DNA of 64,000 nt from a virus, in the IMG/VR virus record IMGVR_UViG_3300048597_000634, positions 1-64,000 of that record; one strand, 5' to 3'. The notes beneath the pieces were generated by a model. That model saw only the letters and a program-made list of their open reading frames with translations, ran no database searches and had not been told where the DNA came from. Below are positions 51,244-59,959 of this stretch, in pieces (position 1 is the stretch's first letter; the number at the start of each line of letters is the position of its first letter). The position numbers were made by a program, and so were the translations under genes.

Positions 51244-51332
51244 TATGATTACGTCTCCGTGAGAGAGGCTATAGTCCCACTTTACTTGCAAAAAAGAACC
51301 CGGCTCTGGGCGGAGTCGGGCGGCGGGCAAAC

Positions 51333-51908
51333 CTAACGAAAGACTTTTGATAATGGGTCGCCGTGTTTCCCTCCTAGGGCGGATAAGGTAGGGTTATGTA
51401 CAGCTTCTTTTAGTCTCTGTTCTTGTTCTGCTTGCTTTTGCTTGATCTTGCGGTTTAGGTTCTCTACTTCCATTTTGACCGCTTCTACAATCAACATGGG
51501 ATAACCATACTGTCTTATAAAAGGGTCTTCGTTACCCCCTAGCCACTCTGCTAAAGACACTGGCGCTAATTGACTTACAGCTAACCAATTAGCTATTTGA
51601 TACCGCTCGCTGAGGATTTTAGCTGCGTCTTCATTTACCCTTGACCTAACAATAGAAAGATTCTTTAGTTGATCTTCGGTAATATCCCAGCGTGGGTATG
51701 GGTAGCCAGGGGGTAAAATCCATAGTCTACCGGCGGCAGGTATTTCTGGGTCATACTCAGCTACACCACATTCAAATAATCCAGGGCTAACTAAGCATGC
51801 CGAGTTTACAACTCTTGAACAGTGTTGGCCGGCGGCTTGGATGTTTGCTTGGGTTTGGGTGCGGGCGTTGTACCGGGCTTGCTCAAACCAAGTTTTTCCA
51901 GATAACGC
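51333..51908 (-). CDS. Tail assembly chaperone -1 frame extension (gpT-like)
   Basis: No start codon of its own: the frame is open from before the slippery site to TAG at 51333 and encodes about 191 residues. It reads smoothly (WILPPGYPYPRWDITEDQ, ILSERYQIANWLAVSQLA, IVEAVKMEVENLNRK) and ends helical and charged. Fusion with the 267-residue protein makes the long chaperone form, as gpG-gpT does in lambda. The stop is just before the giant gene. Confidence 0.85.
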   Translation of the reverse strand, partial: ALSGKTWFEQARYNARTQTQANIQAAGQHCSRVVNSACLVSPGLFECGVAEYDPEIPAAGRLWILPPGYPYPRWDITEDQLKNLSIVRSRVNEDAAKILSERYQIANWLAVSQLAPVSLAEWLGGNEDPFIRQYGYPMLIVEAVKMEVENLNRKIKQKQAEQEQRLKEAVHNPTLSALGGKHGDPLSKVFR

Positions 51909-52609
51909 TTTCCCGCTTCCTTTGCACGGTCTTCCCCGGCTTCATCCAAAGTAAACTGGTTAACAAAGACCAACTTAGCAAACTGCACATCAGCAATAGT
52001 CCACTCATCTAAGAGACTAATACTGTCTTTAGGCTGCTCTACAGGTACCCCTTCTACAGCGCTAACACAGGTAGCAAACAGTAGCTCTTCAAGGGTGCAA
52101 CCTTGCTCTTGCACGCCGATATAACGGCGGTCAGCTGCCATTTGAGTGCCAGTATTAACAGCGTTATAGGTAATGCCAACACCTGACATGGGCATTTTGT
52201 CTGCTTCGATGGTGTAAGTAAGGGCGGCGGTTACCATGAATTCATTAGCGAGGTCGCGGGCCTGTTTAGCTTGGTCAGCACCAACCCAGAACATTTCTAA
52301 GAAGATGGTGAGTAAAGCTTGACGGTCAGGGATAGTGAATAGTTTAAGGCGGTCGATTACATCTTTAGGACGGCGACCCATAACCGACTTGTTATCTTTG
52401 TCCACGACATCAACGATTTGTTGACAGAGTAGGAGTTCTTCGGCGGCATAACCAGGGGATTTGCGACGACCTTGGGAATCCATATCATTGGGGTAAAGTT
52501 TGCGGGCTTTACGCCAGTCTCCAAAGTACGGGCATTTAAGAATCACATCATACTCACCAGAAGGTAAGTCTTCACGGCTGATAGTGATAGTTTCTGGTAA
52601 ACGGTTCAT
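51806..52609 (-). CDS. Tail assembly chaperone, 267 aa (gpG-like)
   Basis: Starts MNRLPETITISREDLPSGEY. ATG 52609 lies just downstream of a GGAG. The body is alpha/beta with Cys-containing helices (ELLFATCVSAVEGVP), and the last 40 residues are a Lys/Pro linker. The heptamer GGGAAAG at 51908-51914 is in the X XXY YYZ register near residue 232. The order (chaperone, frameshift extension, tape measure) is classical. Sequence similarity to a known chaperone family could not be tested. Confidence 0.8.
   Translation of the reverse strand: MNRLPETITISREDLPSGEYDVILKCPYFGDWRKARKLYPNDMDSQGRRKSPGYAAEELLLCQQIVDVVDKDNKSVMGRRPKDVIDRLKLFTIPDRQALLTIFLEMFWVGADQAKQARDLANEFMVTAALTYTIEADKMPMSGVGITYNAVNTGTQMAADRRYIGVQEQGCTLEELLFATCVSAVEGVPVEQPKDSISLLDEWTIADVQFAKLVFVNQFTLDEAGEDRAKEAGKRYLEKLGLSKPGTTPAPKPKQTSKPPANTVQEL
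51908..51914 (-). other. -1 ribosomal slippery heptamer G GGA AAG
   Basis: Codons GCG GGA AAG CGT on the - strand. The same heptamer is used by lambda G/T. After slipping, the ribosome reads GCG TTA TCT and stays open for 192 codons. Confidence 0.85.
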
Positions 52610-52773
52610 CGAGGAGAAATCCTAATTATGTTAATTGGTACCGGGGTATCGGGTCGGTCAGCGCTGTACTGCCAATCCGCTAACTCTACGTTAGCTTAGG
52701 TTTTTAGTTGTTGGAGTTGAGAGTTAGACATAGCCTAATATTAACAGTAGAGCTTAGTTAACAATACAATCCT

Positions 52774-54264
52774 GTGCCTACACAACCCTCTAATCCATTT
52801 CCAGCTGGCGATATACGTTATGCAGATAGACGTAGCGCCCGGGCTAAACTGCAGCAGCAGGGTCAGTTCAACCAACTGTTACTTAACCGGCCTTTGCACG
52901 CTAAGCTCCGCACTTATGAAAAAATGGTGCGGCAGGATTTGACTATTAACTCCTCGGTACAAACTCGGGTTAATTCCATCGTTGGTTCTATAGGCTTACC
53001 AGTTCATCCAGATGAGGAGATCCAGGAATTCCACCGCAATAGCCTGTTAGCTCTAGAAGACCATTCTGGTAAAGCATGGGAGCAGGTATTAAGGGAAATT
53101 CAATTCACAAAGGATTGGGCGGGCTTTTCGGTATCTGAGGTCTGCTATAACCTGACTTTCGGGGCGCTAACTCTTAAAAATGTCTTAACATATCATCCGA
53201 CTACTATAACTATCTACCCAGATAAAGACGGGTTATTAACTGAAGGGTCTAAGACGTTAAGTGGGCACAAGTCTGGGATATTCCAACATCATACGTTAGA
53301 CCCCCGTGGGGAACGTCAACTACAGATGTGGAAGCATATCTACTTGGCCGCTAACTCTGAGTATGGTAACTATTATGGTCATTCATTGGTGGCACCTTCT
53401 TATAAATGGTTCCGGCTTAAAGAAGTGCTGATCGAGATGATGGTTAGTGCCATGAATGATGTAGGTAAGCGCGTGACTTGGATTAGGTCTCCGTCTACCC
53501 CGTTAGGGGATGAGATGATACTAGACCCTGCTACCGGTAATGAGCGCCCTAAGACTACCCTTGAGTATATTCAAGAGCAGTTAGAAATTAATCAAGAAGA
53601 CTTGAGACATGTGTTGCTACCACAACTACAAGCTGGTAATGACTATAAGCCAGAAATCGGGTCTATTCCTTCGAGTGATAACTTTGGCGATGTGTTTCTG
53701 AATACCTTGCGGTTTGTAGATGCTGAGTCTATCCGACATATTGTGCCTTACTTCTTGATTATGGACACTAACTCCTTAGAAGCGGCTAGAGAGCGGCGGA
53801 TGGAGGTTTACTTTAAGACTATTTATAATGAGCGCCGGGCTTTAATTAACCATGTTGTACAAAAGTGTTTAATGACTACACAACAATGGAATTTTAACAG
53901 GGAGTCTGCCAAGATACCGCCCACCTTTGCGAACCAATATAGTGACCGCCCTGAAGACCGGGTAGCTACCATGCAGGTGGTAACTGGTCTAACTGATAAG
54001 GCATATTTGAACCCGTTAGATAGTATGGACTGGGCTATGGTGCGGCAGATGGCTGGGCTCAGTGAGCGTGAACAGACCCCGGCGGATATCAAGTTCATTA
54101 AGCAAGTATTGATTGAGCCTTTGCAGAAGCCGGCAGGTGGTGAGGCAGTTAAGAAGCCTACTGCTGGCAGACCTACGGGGAGTGTGAAGCCCCAACAACA
54201 AGACCGGCAGCCCGCTAAGCCGGCCGCCGGCAACCCCAAAAAGAACTTACATGAAGGAGGCTAG
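52774..54264 (+). CDS. Phage portal protein, DUF935/Mu gp29-like, 496 aa
   Basis: Starts at GTG 52774 (MPTQPSNPFPAG) with no ribosome binding site. Residues 40-130 contain LRTYEKMVRQDLTINSSVQT, a typical portal opening. The core contains DWAGFSVSEVCY, ISLAANSEYGNYYG-like loops near 205 and LEAARERRMEVYFKTIYNER, then a Pro/Lys-rich tail of about 60 residues. It is first in the rightward head operon and divergent from the tail chaperone gene, with a 164-bp gap. The terminase genes are not in this window. Confidence 0.8.
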   Translation: MPTQPSNPFPAGDIRYADRRSARAKLQQQGQFNQLLLNRPLHAKLRTYEKMVRQDLTINSSVQTRVNSIVGSIGLPVHPDEEIQEFHRNSLLALEDHSGKAWEQVLREIQFTKDWAGFSVSEVCYNLTFGALTLKNVLTYHPTTITIYPDKDGLLTEGSKTLSGHKSGIFQHHTLDPRGERQLQMWKHIYLAANSEYGNYYGHSLVAPSYKWFRLKEVLIEMMVSAMNDVGKRVTWIRSPSTPLGDEMILDPATGNERPKTTLEYIQEQLEINQEDLRHVLLPQLQAGNDYKPEIGSIPSSDNFGDVFLNTLRFVDAESIRHIVPYFLIMDTNSLEAARERRMEVYFKTIYNERRALINHVVQKCLMTTQQWNFNRESAKIPPTFANQYSDRPEDRVATMQVVTGLTDKAYLNPLDSMDWAMVRQMAGLSEREQTPADIKFIKQVLIEPLQKPAGGEAVKKPTAGRPTGSVKPQQQDRQPAKPAAGNPKKNLHEGG

Positions 54265-54891
54265 ACCAGCACTAACTAGTAAAGCTCTGTTATTAGCATA
54301 GACCATCCCTAAAGCTGAGTGCTCACAGAATCCATTGGTGGCTGCGGAGTATCTACTACAAGAGCAGTGGTTTGCTCCCCCTCGAATGTAATGTTCTTTT
54401 TTATTGGGAGTTACGACGCTGTAATGAGAACCCATATATTCATTGATAGATAGTCCATATAAGATAGCAGCCGAGCCTACTGCTGTCTTACTATCTAGCA
54501 AATACTCTTTACTTAATCTATAAGGAGTGCCTTGGATGCGATAACTAAGGTTGCCGGAAGTGAAGTTAGCCCAGCCTATAGAGTCAAGGATGAGGCTATG
54601 ACAGTAATAGAAACAAGCTGACTCAGTCAGGTCGGCGGATAATGGGATATCTGTTAGCTTCTGATAGACATTGACCCTGTTTTGTAGTTGTTCCCAATCA
54701 TAGGGGAGCTTTTTAGCTAAGGCGTCCGCTTTGAATTTAATAGGTGCGCCTGGGATTTTACTAGAGCCTGTCCGTCTAGTTAACAGGCATTGAAAGTAAC
54801 CATCTGGGTCGAAGGTAGGCGTAGTTATTGTGATGTACGAGCGTAGTTGGTCTAAAGTAGCTAATAGGTACGCAGGATTGTTGCTTTCCAT
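54247..54891 (-). CDS. SWIM-type zinc-finger protein, 214 aa, antisense within the head module
   Basis: The C-terminal third holds C-S-C near residue 179 followed by CEH about 11 residues later, the CxCx(n)CxH pattern of SWIM zinc fingers. The N-terminal 150 residues are unrecognised (NRVNVYQKLTDIPL, NEYMGSHYSVV). It is the only leftward gene in the head operon, overlaps the portal stop by 18 bp, and has a motif B copy 22 nt upstream. A regulatory or DNA-binding role is inferred. Confidence 0.65.
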   Translation of the reverse strand: MESNNPAYLLATLDQLRSYITITTPTFDPDGYFQCLLTRRTGSSKIPGAPIKFKADALAKKLPYDWEQLQNRVNVYQKLTDIPLSADLTESACFYYCHSLILDSIGWANFTSGNLSYRIQGTPYRLSKEYLLDSKTAVGSAAILYGLSINEYMGSHYSVVTPNKKEHYIRGGANHCSCSRYSAATNGFCEHSALGMVYANNRALLVSAGLASFM

Positions 54892-54913
54892 GGTTGATAA
54901 TCGTTAATGGTTG

Positions 54914-54934
54914 CCTCATCAATTTTCTTTTTAT
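54914..54934 (-). promoter_or_regulatory. Motif B copy, 22 nt upstream of the SWIM protein gene
   Basis: Reads CATAAAAAGAAAATTGATGA followed by G; outside the 7.8-12.9 kb cluster and slightly divergent. Confidence 0.5.
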
Positions 54935-54958
54935 GTACCCTTTCCCGGTTAGGAACAA

Positions 54959-55627
54959 ATGAGTAGTAAAGAACTTAGTGTGCTCCAAGAGCTATCTACG
55001 GCAAAAGTTAAACCTCCTAAAGATGTGATTAGTAAGCTTGGCGTGGCTAATTCTGCTAATTATGCCGTCAACGGTTATACAAGTCCACCGCCGCTAGTCC
55101 AGAAGTTTAGCAACGTAGCAGAGGAATCAACCGAACCTAACGCAGCTATGGTACAACCTGAACCGACCCAAGAAACGACTGTCGTGCCCGCCGCTCCTCA
55201 ACCTAAGACTACTGAGAAGTTTGGCTATAACTTGGTGGGTGCCATCCCTAGTGGATATGGACCGGCTAATGCCTGCGGAAACTGTGTCCATGATGATTAT
55301 GGCTCTTGTAAGCTGCATGCTTTCCCCAATCATTATCATTACACCTGTGGGGATTTTGAGATTAAACCGGTAAAGAATAATTACGAGTTGTTTGAGAAGC
55401 CTAAAGAGGCTAAGCCTTTGGAAGGTGACACATTGTCTAAAGCGGCGGAAGACTATGAGCCTATTTTAGAAAAGTTTAGCGATGGAGACTTAGCGTCGGA
55501 AGTGTTGGATGTGGTAGTCCAGCGGTTCAGTGCGCGGAGTGCCTACGCTGATGAGTTTTTAAAGCTGCGTTATCGCCGGGCTTATCAATCTAAGCACGGT
55601 AACTTAGACAACGCTTTTTTGGAATAG
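54959..55627 (+). CDS. Cys-rich head-module protein, 222 aa
   Basis: Residues about 104-132 hold four Cys (ACGNCVHDD, GSCKLHAF, HYTCGDFE), spaced like a metal or Fe-S site. Flanking regions are Pro/Thr-rich and helical (YADEFLKLRYRRAYQSKHG). It lies 14 bp before the protease gene. Similar Cys-rich proteins occur beside capsid genes in some myoviruses, but the family name is uncertain. Confidence 0.55.
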   Translation: MSSKELSVLQELSTAKVKPPKDVISKLGVANSANYAVNGYTSPPPLVQKFSNVAEESTEPNAAMVQPEPTQETTVVPAAPQPKTTEKFGYNLVGAIPSGYGPANACGNCVHDDYGSCKLHAFPNHYHYTCGDFEIKPVKNNYELFEKPKEAKPLEGDTLSKAAEDYEPILEKFSDGDLASEVLDVVVQRFSARSAYADEFLKLRYRRAYQSKHGNLDNAFLE

Positions 55628-55640
55628 GTAACTACTAACT

Positions 55641-56807
55641 ATGTCGTATAACGGTTACACAACTCCCATGGAGAATCTAGAAGTATTCAGCCCGGCGCCT
55701 GCTGCAGAAGTAGTGGAGTCTAAGGGTAAAAAACTAATCAAAGTGCCCATCAGTCGGATTGGCTCTTGGGAACATCCTAAGTATGGTCAAGTAGTCGAAG
55801 ACCAAGACGACTTCAATCAAATCATTGATAACTGGAAGTCTGGGGTTTTAGGGTATGAGCCGCCGCTTTATTTAGGGCACCCTAATAACGTCTTTAGTTC
55901 TGGAGGTACGCCCGCAGTAGCCTTTTTAGATAACATTGTCCAAGAAGGCGAGGCCTTATTCGGGTTATATGACCCAGTCGATGAGCAAGCATTAAATGAC
56001 GTGGAGTCTGGCAAGTACCGGTATGCCAGTCCTGAGTTAGCCCGTAATGCGGTTAATAGGGAAAACGGAGAGCGCGTGGGGACTGTATTAGAGCGTCATG
56101 CTCTTACAAATGAACCATTTTTCACCAAATTACCTAGGGTAGAGGTAGTTGAAGTAGAGGCATTTACGCAACCTACGGAAACAGTGCGTTTTGTATTCAC
56201 CCAACAATCCACTATATCTAAAGAAGAAGAAGTATTTTCTCAACCAATTATGACCACGACGTCTACTACGCCTACTACGCCGGCGGCCGAGCAAAGCCTC
56301 ACTACAGCCCCGACCACCAATACTGAAGTCAACGAGCAAGGTCCTGCCCAAGCGTTTAGTGGCGCTGTAGCCGACCCTGCCATTGTCGAAACCCTCAAGG
56401 AAGAGAACCAAGTTCTCCGCCAAGAGTTGGCCGACCGTGACCGTAAGTATTCTGAATTACTGCAGAAGTTCTCTAACTTAGAGACTACTCTTAACGAGCA
56501 CACTGAAACCTTCCGTCGTCAAGAAGTCAACGATAAGCTGCAACGGCTAAACCAACTCAACATTTCTGCTGAGACTAAGGAGCTCTATACCAATAAGCTG
56601 AATGCTGGTATGTCTCCTGAAGCAGAAGAAATGATGTGGTTGTTTTTAGACCAGCTGTCTACCTCTGAAGCCCATAAGTTCACCAACGTAAATGGCGCTC
56701 CCGCTGCTAAAGCTACCACGGTAGAAATGACTCCTTACCTGAGCACCCTTGAGCGTCTTAAGACCCGTGCTTCTGAGTTAGGAAGAGAATTTAATCTCCC
56801 TGTTTAG
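55641..56807 (+). CDS. Prohead protease/scaffold, Mu gpI-like, 388 aa
   Basis: N-terminal 170 residues match phage prohead proteases by pattern: SRIGSWEHPKYGQVV, then FNQIIDNWKS, YLGHPNN (His candidate), AVAFLDNI and SGKYRYASPELA (Ser candidate). A Thr/Pro linker at about 190-240 leads to a coiled coil (LKEENQVLRQELADRDRKYS), the scaffolding part. It sits immediately before the major capsid gene. Expected role: capsid assembly and maturation. Confidence 0.75.
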   Translation: MSYNGYTTPMENLEVFSPAPAAEVVESKGKKLIKVPISRIGSWEHPKYGQVVEDQDDFNQIIDNWKSGVLGYEPPLYLGHPNNVFSSGGTPAVAFLDNIVQEGEALFGLYDPVDEQALNDVESGKYRYASPELARNAVNRENGERVGTVLERHALTNEPFFTKLPRVEVVEVEAFTQPTETVRFVFTQQSTISKEEEVFSQPIMTTTSTTPTTPAAEQSLTTAPTTNTEVNEQGPAQAFSGAVADPAIVETLKEENQVLRQELADRDRKYSELLQKFSNLETTLNEHTETFRRQEVNDKLQRLNQLNISAETKELYTNKLNAGMSPEAEEMMWLFLDQLSTSEAHKFTNVNGAPAAKATTVEMTPYLSTLERLKTRASELGREFNLPV

Positions 56808-56846
56808 TAGCTAATCCCTATCCTTTCTTCCTAATCAGTTAAAGCA

Positions 56847-58142
56847 ATGCCAGTTCAAGAGTTTCATCCCGAAATTACAGATTACAGTTACGTTGGCGAC
56901 TTACACTCCCTTGGCAGTCTCCAGCTAACTATGCTAGCGCGGGGCTTTGACATTGTAGAGCAGGGTCAATTCGATGACCTATTCCCTTCTACGATGATCA
57001 ACGAGCGCACTATCGTTATCGAGCAAATCGTCGAAGGGTTGGGTATTATGCCCATCGTTCGGTTCGGCGTTCCCGGCGGCGGCTTTGTAGAAGACGACCG
57101 GATTCAACGTCGGTTGATTACTCCCGTAGTAGTCCGTGAAGAAGACTTCATTGAGCAGTCCTTCATCAACCAACTGCGCGAGCCCGGCACGATGAACTCC
57201 CAGTGGAGTCCTCAGCAAATCATCGAACGTCGTATTCAGAAGCTTGTTAACCGTCACCGTCGTACCGTTGACTTATTCCGAGCCAAGATTCTCTTAGGCG
57301 GCGTAAGCTACACCGACCCCCGGACTAACTACTCTATTGACGTTAGCACTCAGATTCCCGCTCACAACTTCTTCTCTTATAAGGGCTTCAGCGCAGACAT
57401 TGCCGCTAACGCTTTATTCCATGGTTACTCCGCTAACCAAGCTATGACCAACGATAAAGGTCGCCCTGAGGCGTTCTTATTCCGGTCTACTGATGAGCGC
57501 TTTGGTGTGCCTTGGACTGATGACCGGGCAGACATTGCTTACACCATCCGTCAGTTGAAGCAGTGGTTGCTGAACACCAACAAGAATATGGTGACTGAGA
57601 TCATCATGCACTCCGACTTGTTGACCATTCTCCAAGAGAACAACCTCATCAAGTCTTACATGGGCATTCCTGCCGCTCTGTTTATGCATAATGGTAGTGC
57701 TGACTTTGCTACTGCTAACCAACAGCCTCCTAGCTCCTTTGTGACCCTAGGTCCTGGTGGTGACTTGTATTCTATTGGCGGTCTACGTATTCGGGTAGTA
57801 AACGGTCTATACCGTGACCCCGTAGATAATCAGATTAAGCACTGGTGGCCTGCTCACAAAGTTGCTTTGGTGGCTGCTCAGCACATGAATGATCCTAATG
57901 CGAAGTTGGGCATGACCCAACATTGTGTGGGTGAAGCTGAAGATGGTAGCCCCGGCGTTTATGTACGGATGAGTGGTAGCCAAGAGCCCCCCGCACCTCC
58001 GGGACGGGTAATGCAAATGGGTGACGCGTTCTTACCGTTTGCTATTTACCCTGAGTGGATCAGCATCTTGGATGTTTGCGAGCCTGATGATATCCGCGCT
58101 AATCAGATTCTGCAATCTGACCTCGGCTTCGGCACCTTCTAG
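56847..58142 (+). CDS. Major capsid protein, HK97-fold, 431 aa
   Basis: Placed directly after the protease/scaffold gene, with capsid-like features: RRIQKLVNRHRRTVDLFRAKILLGG in the spine-helix region, TIRQLKQWLLNTNKNMVTEI, and a C-terminal domain including YSIGGLRIRVVNGLYRD and PFAIYPEWISILDV. Size and composition suit the lambda gpE-like group. The ATG follows GTTAAAGCA without a ribosome binding site. The fold is inferred from context and pattern. Confidence 0.8.
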   Translation: MPVQEFHPEITDYSYVGDLHSLGSLQLTMLARGFDIVEQGQFDDLFPSTMINERTIVIEQIVEGLGIMPIVRFGVPGGGFVEDDRIQRRLITPVVVREEDFIEQSFINQLREPGTMNSQWSPQQIIERRIQKLVNRHRRTVDLFRAKILLGGVSYTDPRTNYSIDVSTQIPAHNFFSYKGFSADIAANALFHGYSANQAMTNDKGRPEAFLFRSTDERFGVPWTDDRADIAYTIRQLKQWLLNTNKNMVTEIIMHSDLLTILQENNLIKSYMGIPAALFMHNGSADFATANQQPPSSFVTLGPGGDLYSIGGLRIRVVNGLYRDPVDNQIKHWWPAHKVALVAAQHMNDPNAKLGMTQHCVGEAEDGSPGVYVRMSGSQEPPAPPGRVMQMGDAFLPFAIYPEWISILDVCEPDDIRANQILQSDLGFGTF

Positions 58143-58187
58143 ACTCGTTCTCTTATTCCTATTCCTTCGACTAATTGATAATTAACC

Positions 58188-59237
58188 ATGCCTACTATTC
58201 CACTCAATGGCACGCCCGGCTACCGCTTCCTATGGCAGTTATGGCCCTCTGGTCGGACCGGCGGTCTCAGCTACTACTCTCAGTACACTGAGGTTCTCTC
58301 TGGTTTAGGTCTTAGCTGGACTAAACCCGCAGCCGCTGGTCCTGTTGAAACTCCCAGCTACAACGTTAGCGTTGCCGCTGGTAAGGCTTACTTAGACGGT
58401 GAGCTTGCAGTATTGCCCGCTGGCGTTACTGTCGCTGTAGCTCCTCTGTCTGTTATGCCTCCTGTTAACGGCATCAACGACTACTACATCTACTTGAATC
58501 CCACTCGGGTGCTCCAACCTGTACCTCGTGGTGATGCAGCTCCTACTACTTACCTGAACGGCGCAGCCGTTGGTAAAGGGGCTCAATACGCTGAGTGCAT
58601 CGACTTTGGTGATTACCTCAGTGCTACCAAGTTCTATGAGTATGACGGTGCCGCTTGGGAAGAGTTTAACCCTATCTTCAGTGCTCCTTCTTTGCCCGCC
58701 CAGAAAGGTCGTAATCGTAGCTTTGGCAACGATATGCTGCCCACTGTGGCCGCTACCAACTTTACTGTTGGTGCTCTAGAAAAACGGGTATATATTGAGC
58801 CCAATTACCCCCCTTATACTAACTCCAGCTCTAAAGCCCTTTTGCGCGGCGGCGCCTCCCTTGAGTTAGGTCGCTTAAGCCTCTACTACTACACCTTGCC
58901 TTTGAGCATTGTAGCTACTGGGGTTGATGAGACTGACACTCTGACTGTTGATGATGATACCGCTGCTGTGTTGGCTGATATGGTCACTGCTGCTGGTAGT
59001 GTCAGCAACTTGGCCGTCAAGTTGACATTCACGTCTGCTGTGTTTGCCGGCAGTCCTAATACCGTGTCTAGTAACGTTACTGCAATCTCCGGCAATACCA
59101 TCACGGTAGCTGCTGATTTGACTGAGAACCTGACTGACGCTGTATTGGTTATCGAACCTCAGAATGCTGGGCGGTTTTACCTGCTAGACCGCAATAAGAG
59201 CGACCTACTTGATGTTAACGGTGTATTAGCTGTCTAA
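58188..59237 (+). CDS. Head decoration or fibre-like protein, 349 aa
   Basis: Beta-rich with many Thr, Val, Ala and Gly. It starts MPTIPLNGTPGYRFLWQLWP. Residues about 245-330 (ETDTLTVDDDTAAVLADMV, TVSSNVTAISGNTITVAADL) look like an Ig-like or capsid-binding domain. It is followed by a hairpin terminator. Position suggests a capsid accessory protein. Confidence 0.55.
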   Translation: MPTIPLNGTPGYRFLWQLWPSGRTGGLSYYSQYTEVLSGLGLSWTKPAAAGPVETPSYNVSVAAGKAYLDGELAVLPAGVTVAVAPLSVMPPVNGINDYYIYLNPTRVLQPVPRGDAAPTTYLNGAAVGKGAQYAECIDFGDYLSATKFYEYDGAAWEEFNPIFSAPSLPAQKGRNRSFGNDMLPTVAATNFTVGALEKRVYIEPNYPPYTNSSSKALLRGGASLELGRLSLYYYTLPLSIVATGVDETDTLTVDDDTAAVLADMVTAAGSVSNLAVKLTFTSAVFAGSPNTVSSNVTAISGNTITVAADLTENLTDAVLVIEPQNAGRFYLLDRNKSDLLDVNGVLAV

Positions 59238-59254
59238 GCTGATACTTTAGAATA

Positions 59255-59305
59255 ACCTTGGGAGTTTGCCCAGCTCTATTTAATAGGGCTGGGCATTCTT
59301 CTTAG
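59255..59305 (+). terminator. Hairpin terminator after the decoration-protein gene
   Basis: TGCCCAG pairs with CTGGGCA around a 14-nt AT-rich loop, followed by TTCTTCTT on the + strand. Confidence 0.6.
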
Positions 59306-59326
59306 CCACCAACTTAGAAAAACATT

Positions 59327-59935
59327 ATGGCGTATCGATTAATCGTGACGGCCCCAACTAAAGTCACTGTAGGGGGCAAGACTTACCAATTCACCAATGA
59401 ACACGTGGGGGAATCTCTATTGTTACCTGATAATGAAGCCCGGGCTATTTTAGGCTCTGAAGCCGGCGGCAATTTCCGCTTAGTATCTTCTGCTGCTCAA
59501 GGCACTCCTTTAACCATCCATAAACGGAATATTAGTCCGGTCGTTAAGCCTAAAGTAAACGTACCTAAACTGACTAAGCATGCTGAATGGGCTACCCCTT
59601 ATGCCCCAGGCACCGTAGCTGACCCTAACTCTCAGTATTCTGCTCCTGTCGTAGAGGAAGTAGAAGCACCTGAGCCTAAGGTAGAAGCAAAGTCTGTTGA
59701 AGAAACTACGGCTACTGCTATTACTGAGCCTGAACCGGTAGAACTCATTGCCGGGCTAGACCCTAAGGCTCATTGGTCTAAGGTCCGTTCTCGGGTGCTT
59801 GAGCTAGAAGATGAGAGTCCTATCGACTATGATGCCATTCGTGCCATCAAAGAAGGGTTTTCTACTATGCAAGCTGTAGTCCGTGAATGTGACCGGGTGC
59901 TTGAATTTGAAGCTACCGAGCCTACCGCCGAATAA
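59327..59935 (+). CDS. Head-module protein, 202 aa
   Basis: N-terminal 60 residues form a beta domain (LIVTAPTKVTVGGKTYQFTN). The centre is Pro/Glu/Val/Thr-rich and low complexity (EEVEAPEPKVEAKSVEETTA). The C-terminus is helical (YDAIRAIKEGFSTMQAVVRE). Unrecognised; a head-tail joining role is possible from gene order. Confidence 0.5.
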   Translation: MAYRLIVTAPTKVTVGGKTYQFTNEHVGESLLLPDNEARAILGSEAGGNFRLVSSAAQGTPLTIHKRNISPVVKPKVNVPKLTKHAEWATPYAPGTVADPNSQYSAPVVEEVEAPEPKVEAKSVEETTATAITEPEPVELIAGLDPKAHWSKVRSRVLELEDESPIDYDAIRAIKEGFSTMQAVVRECDRVLEFEATEPTAE

Positions 59936-59959
59936 TCTATACAATAGCCAGACTCGATT

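Noticed and set aside
35580-51300. Many + strand frames within the giant gene
   Set aside because: All are antisense shadows with Ser/Leu-rich composition and no ribosome binding sites.
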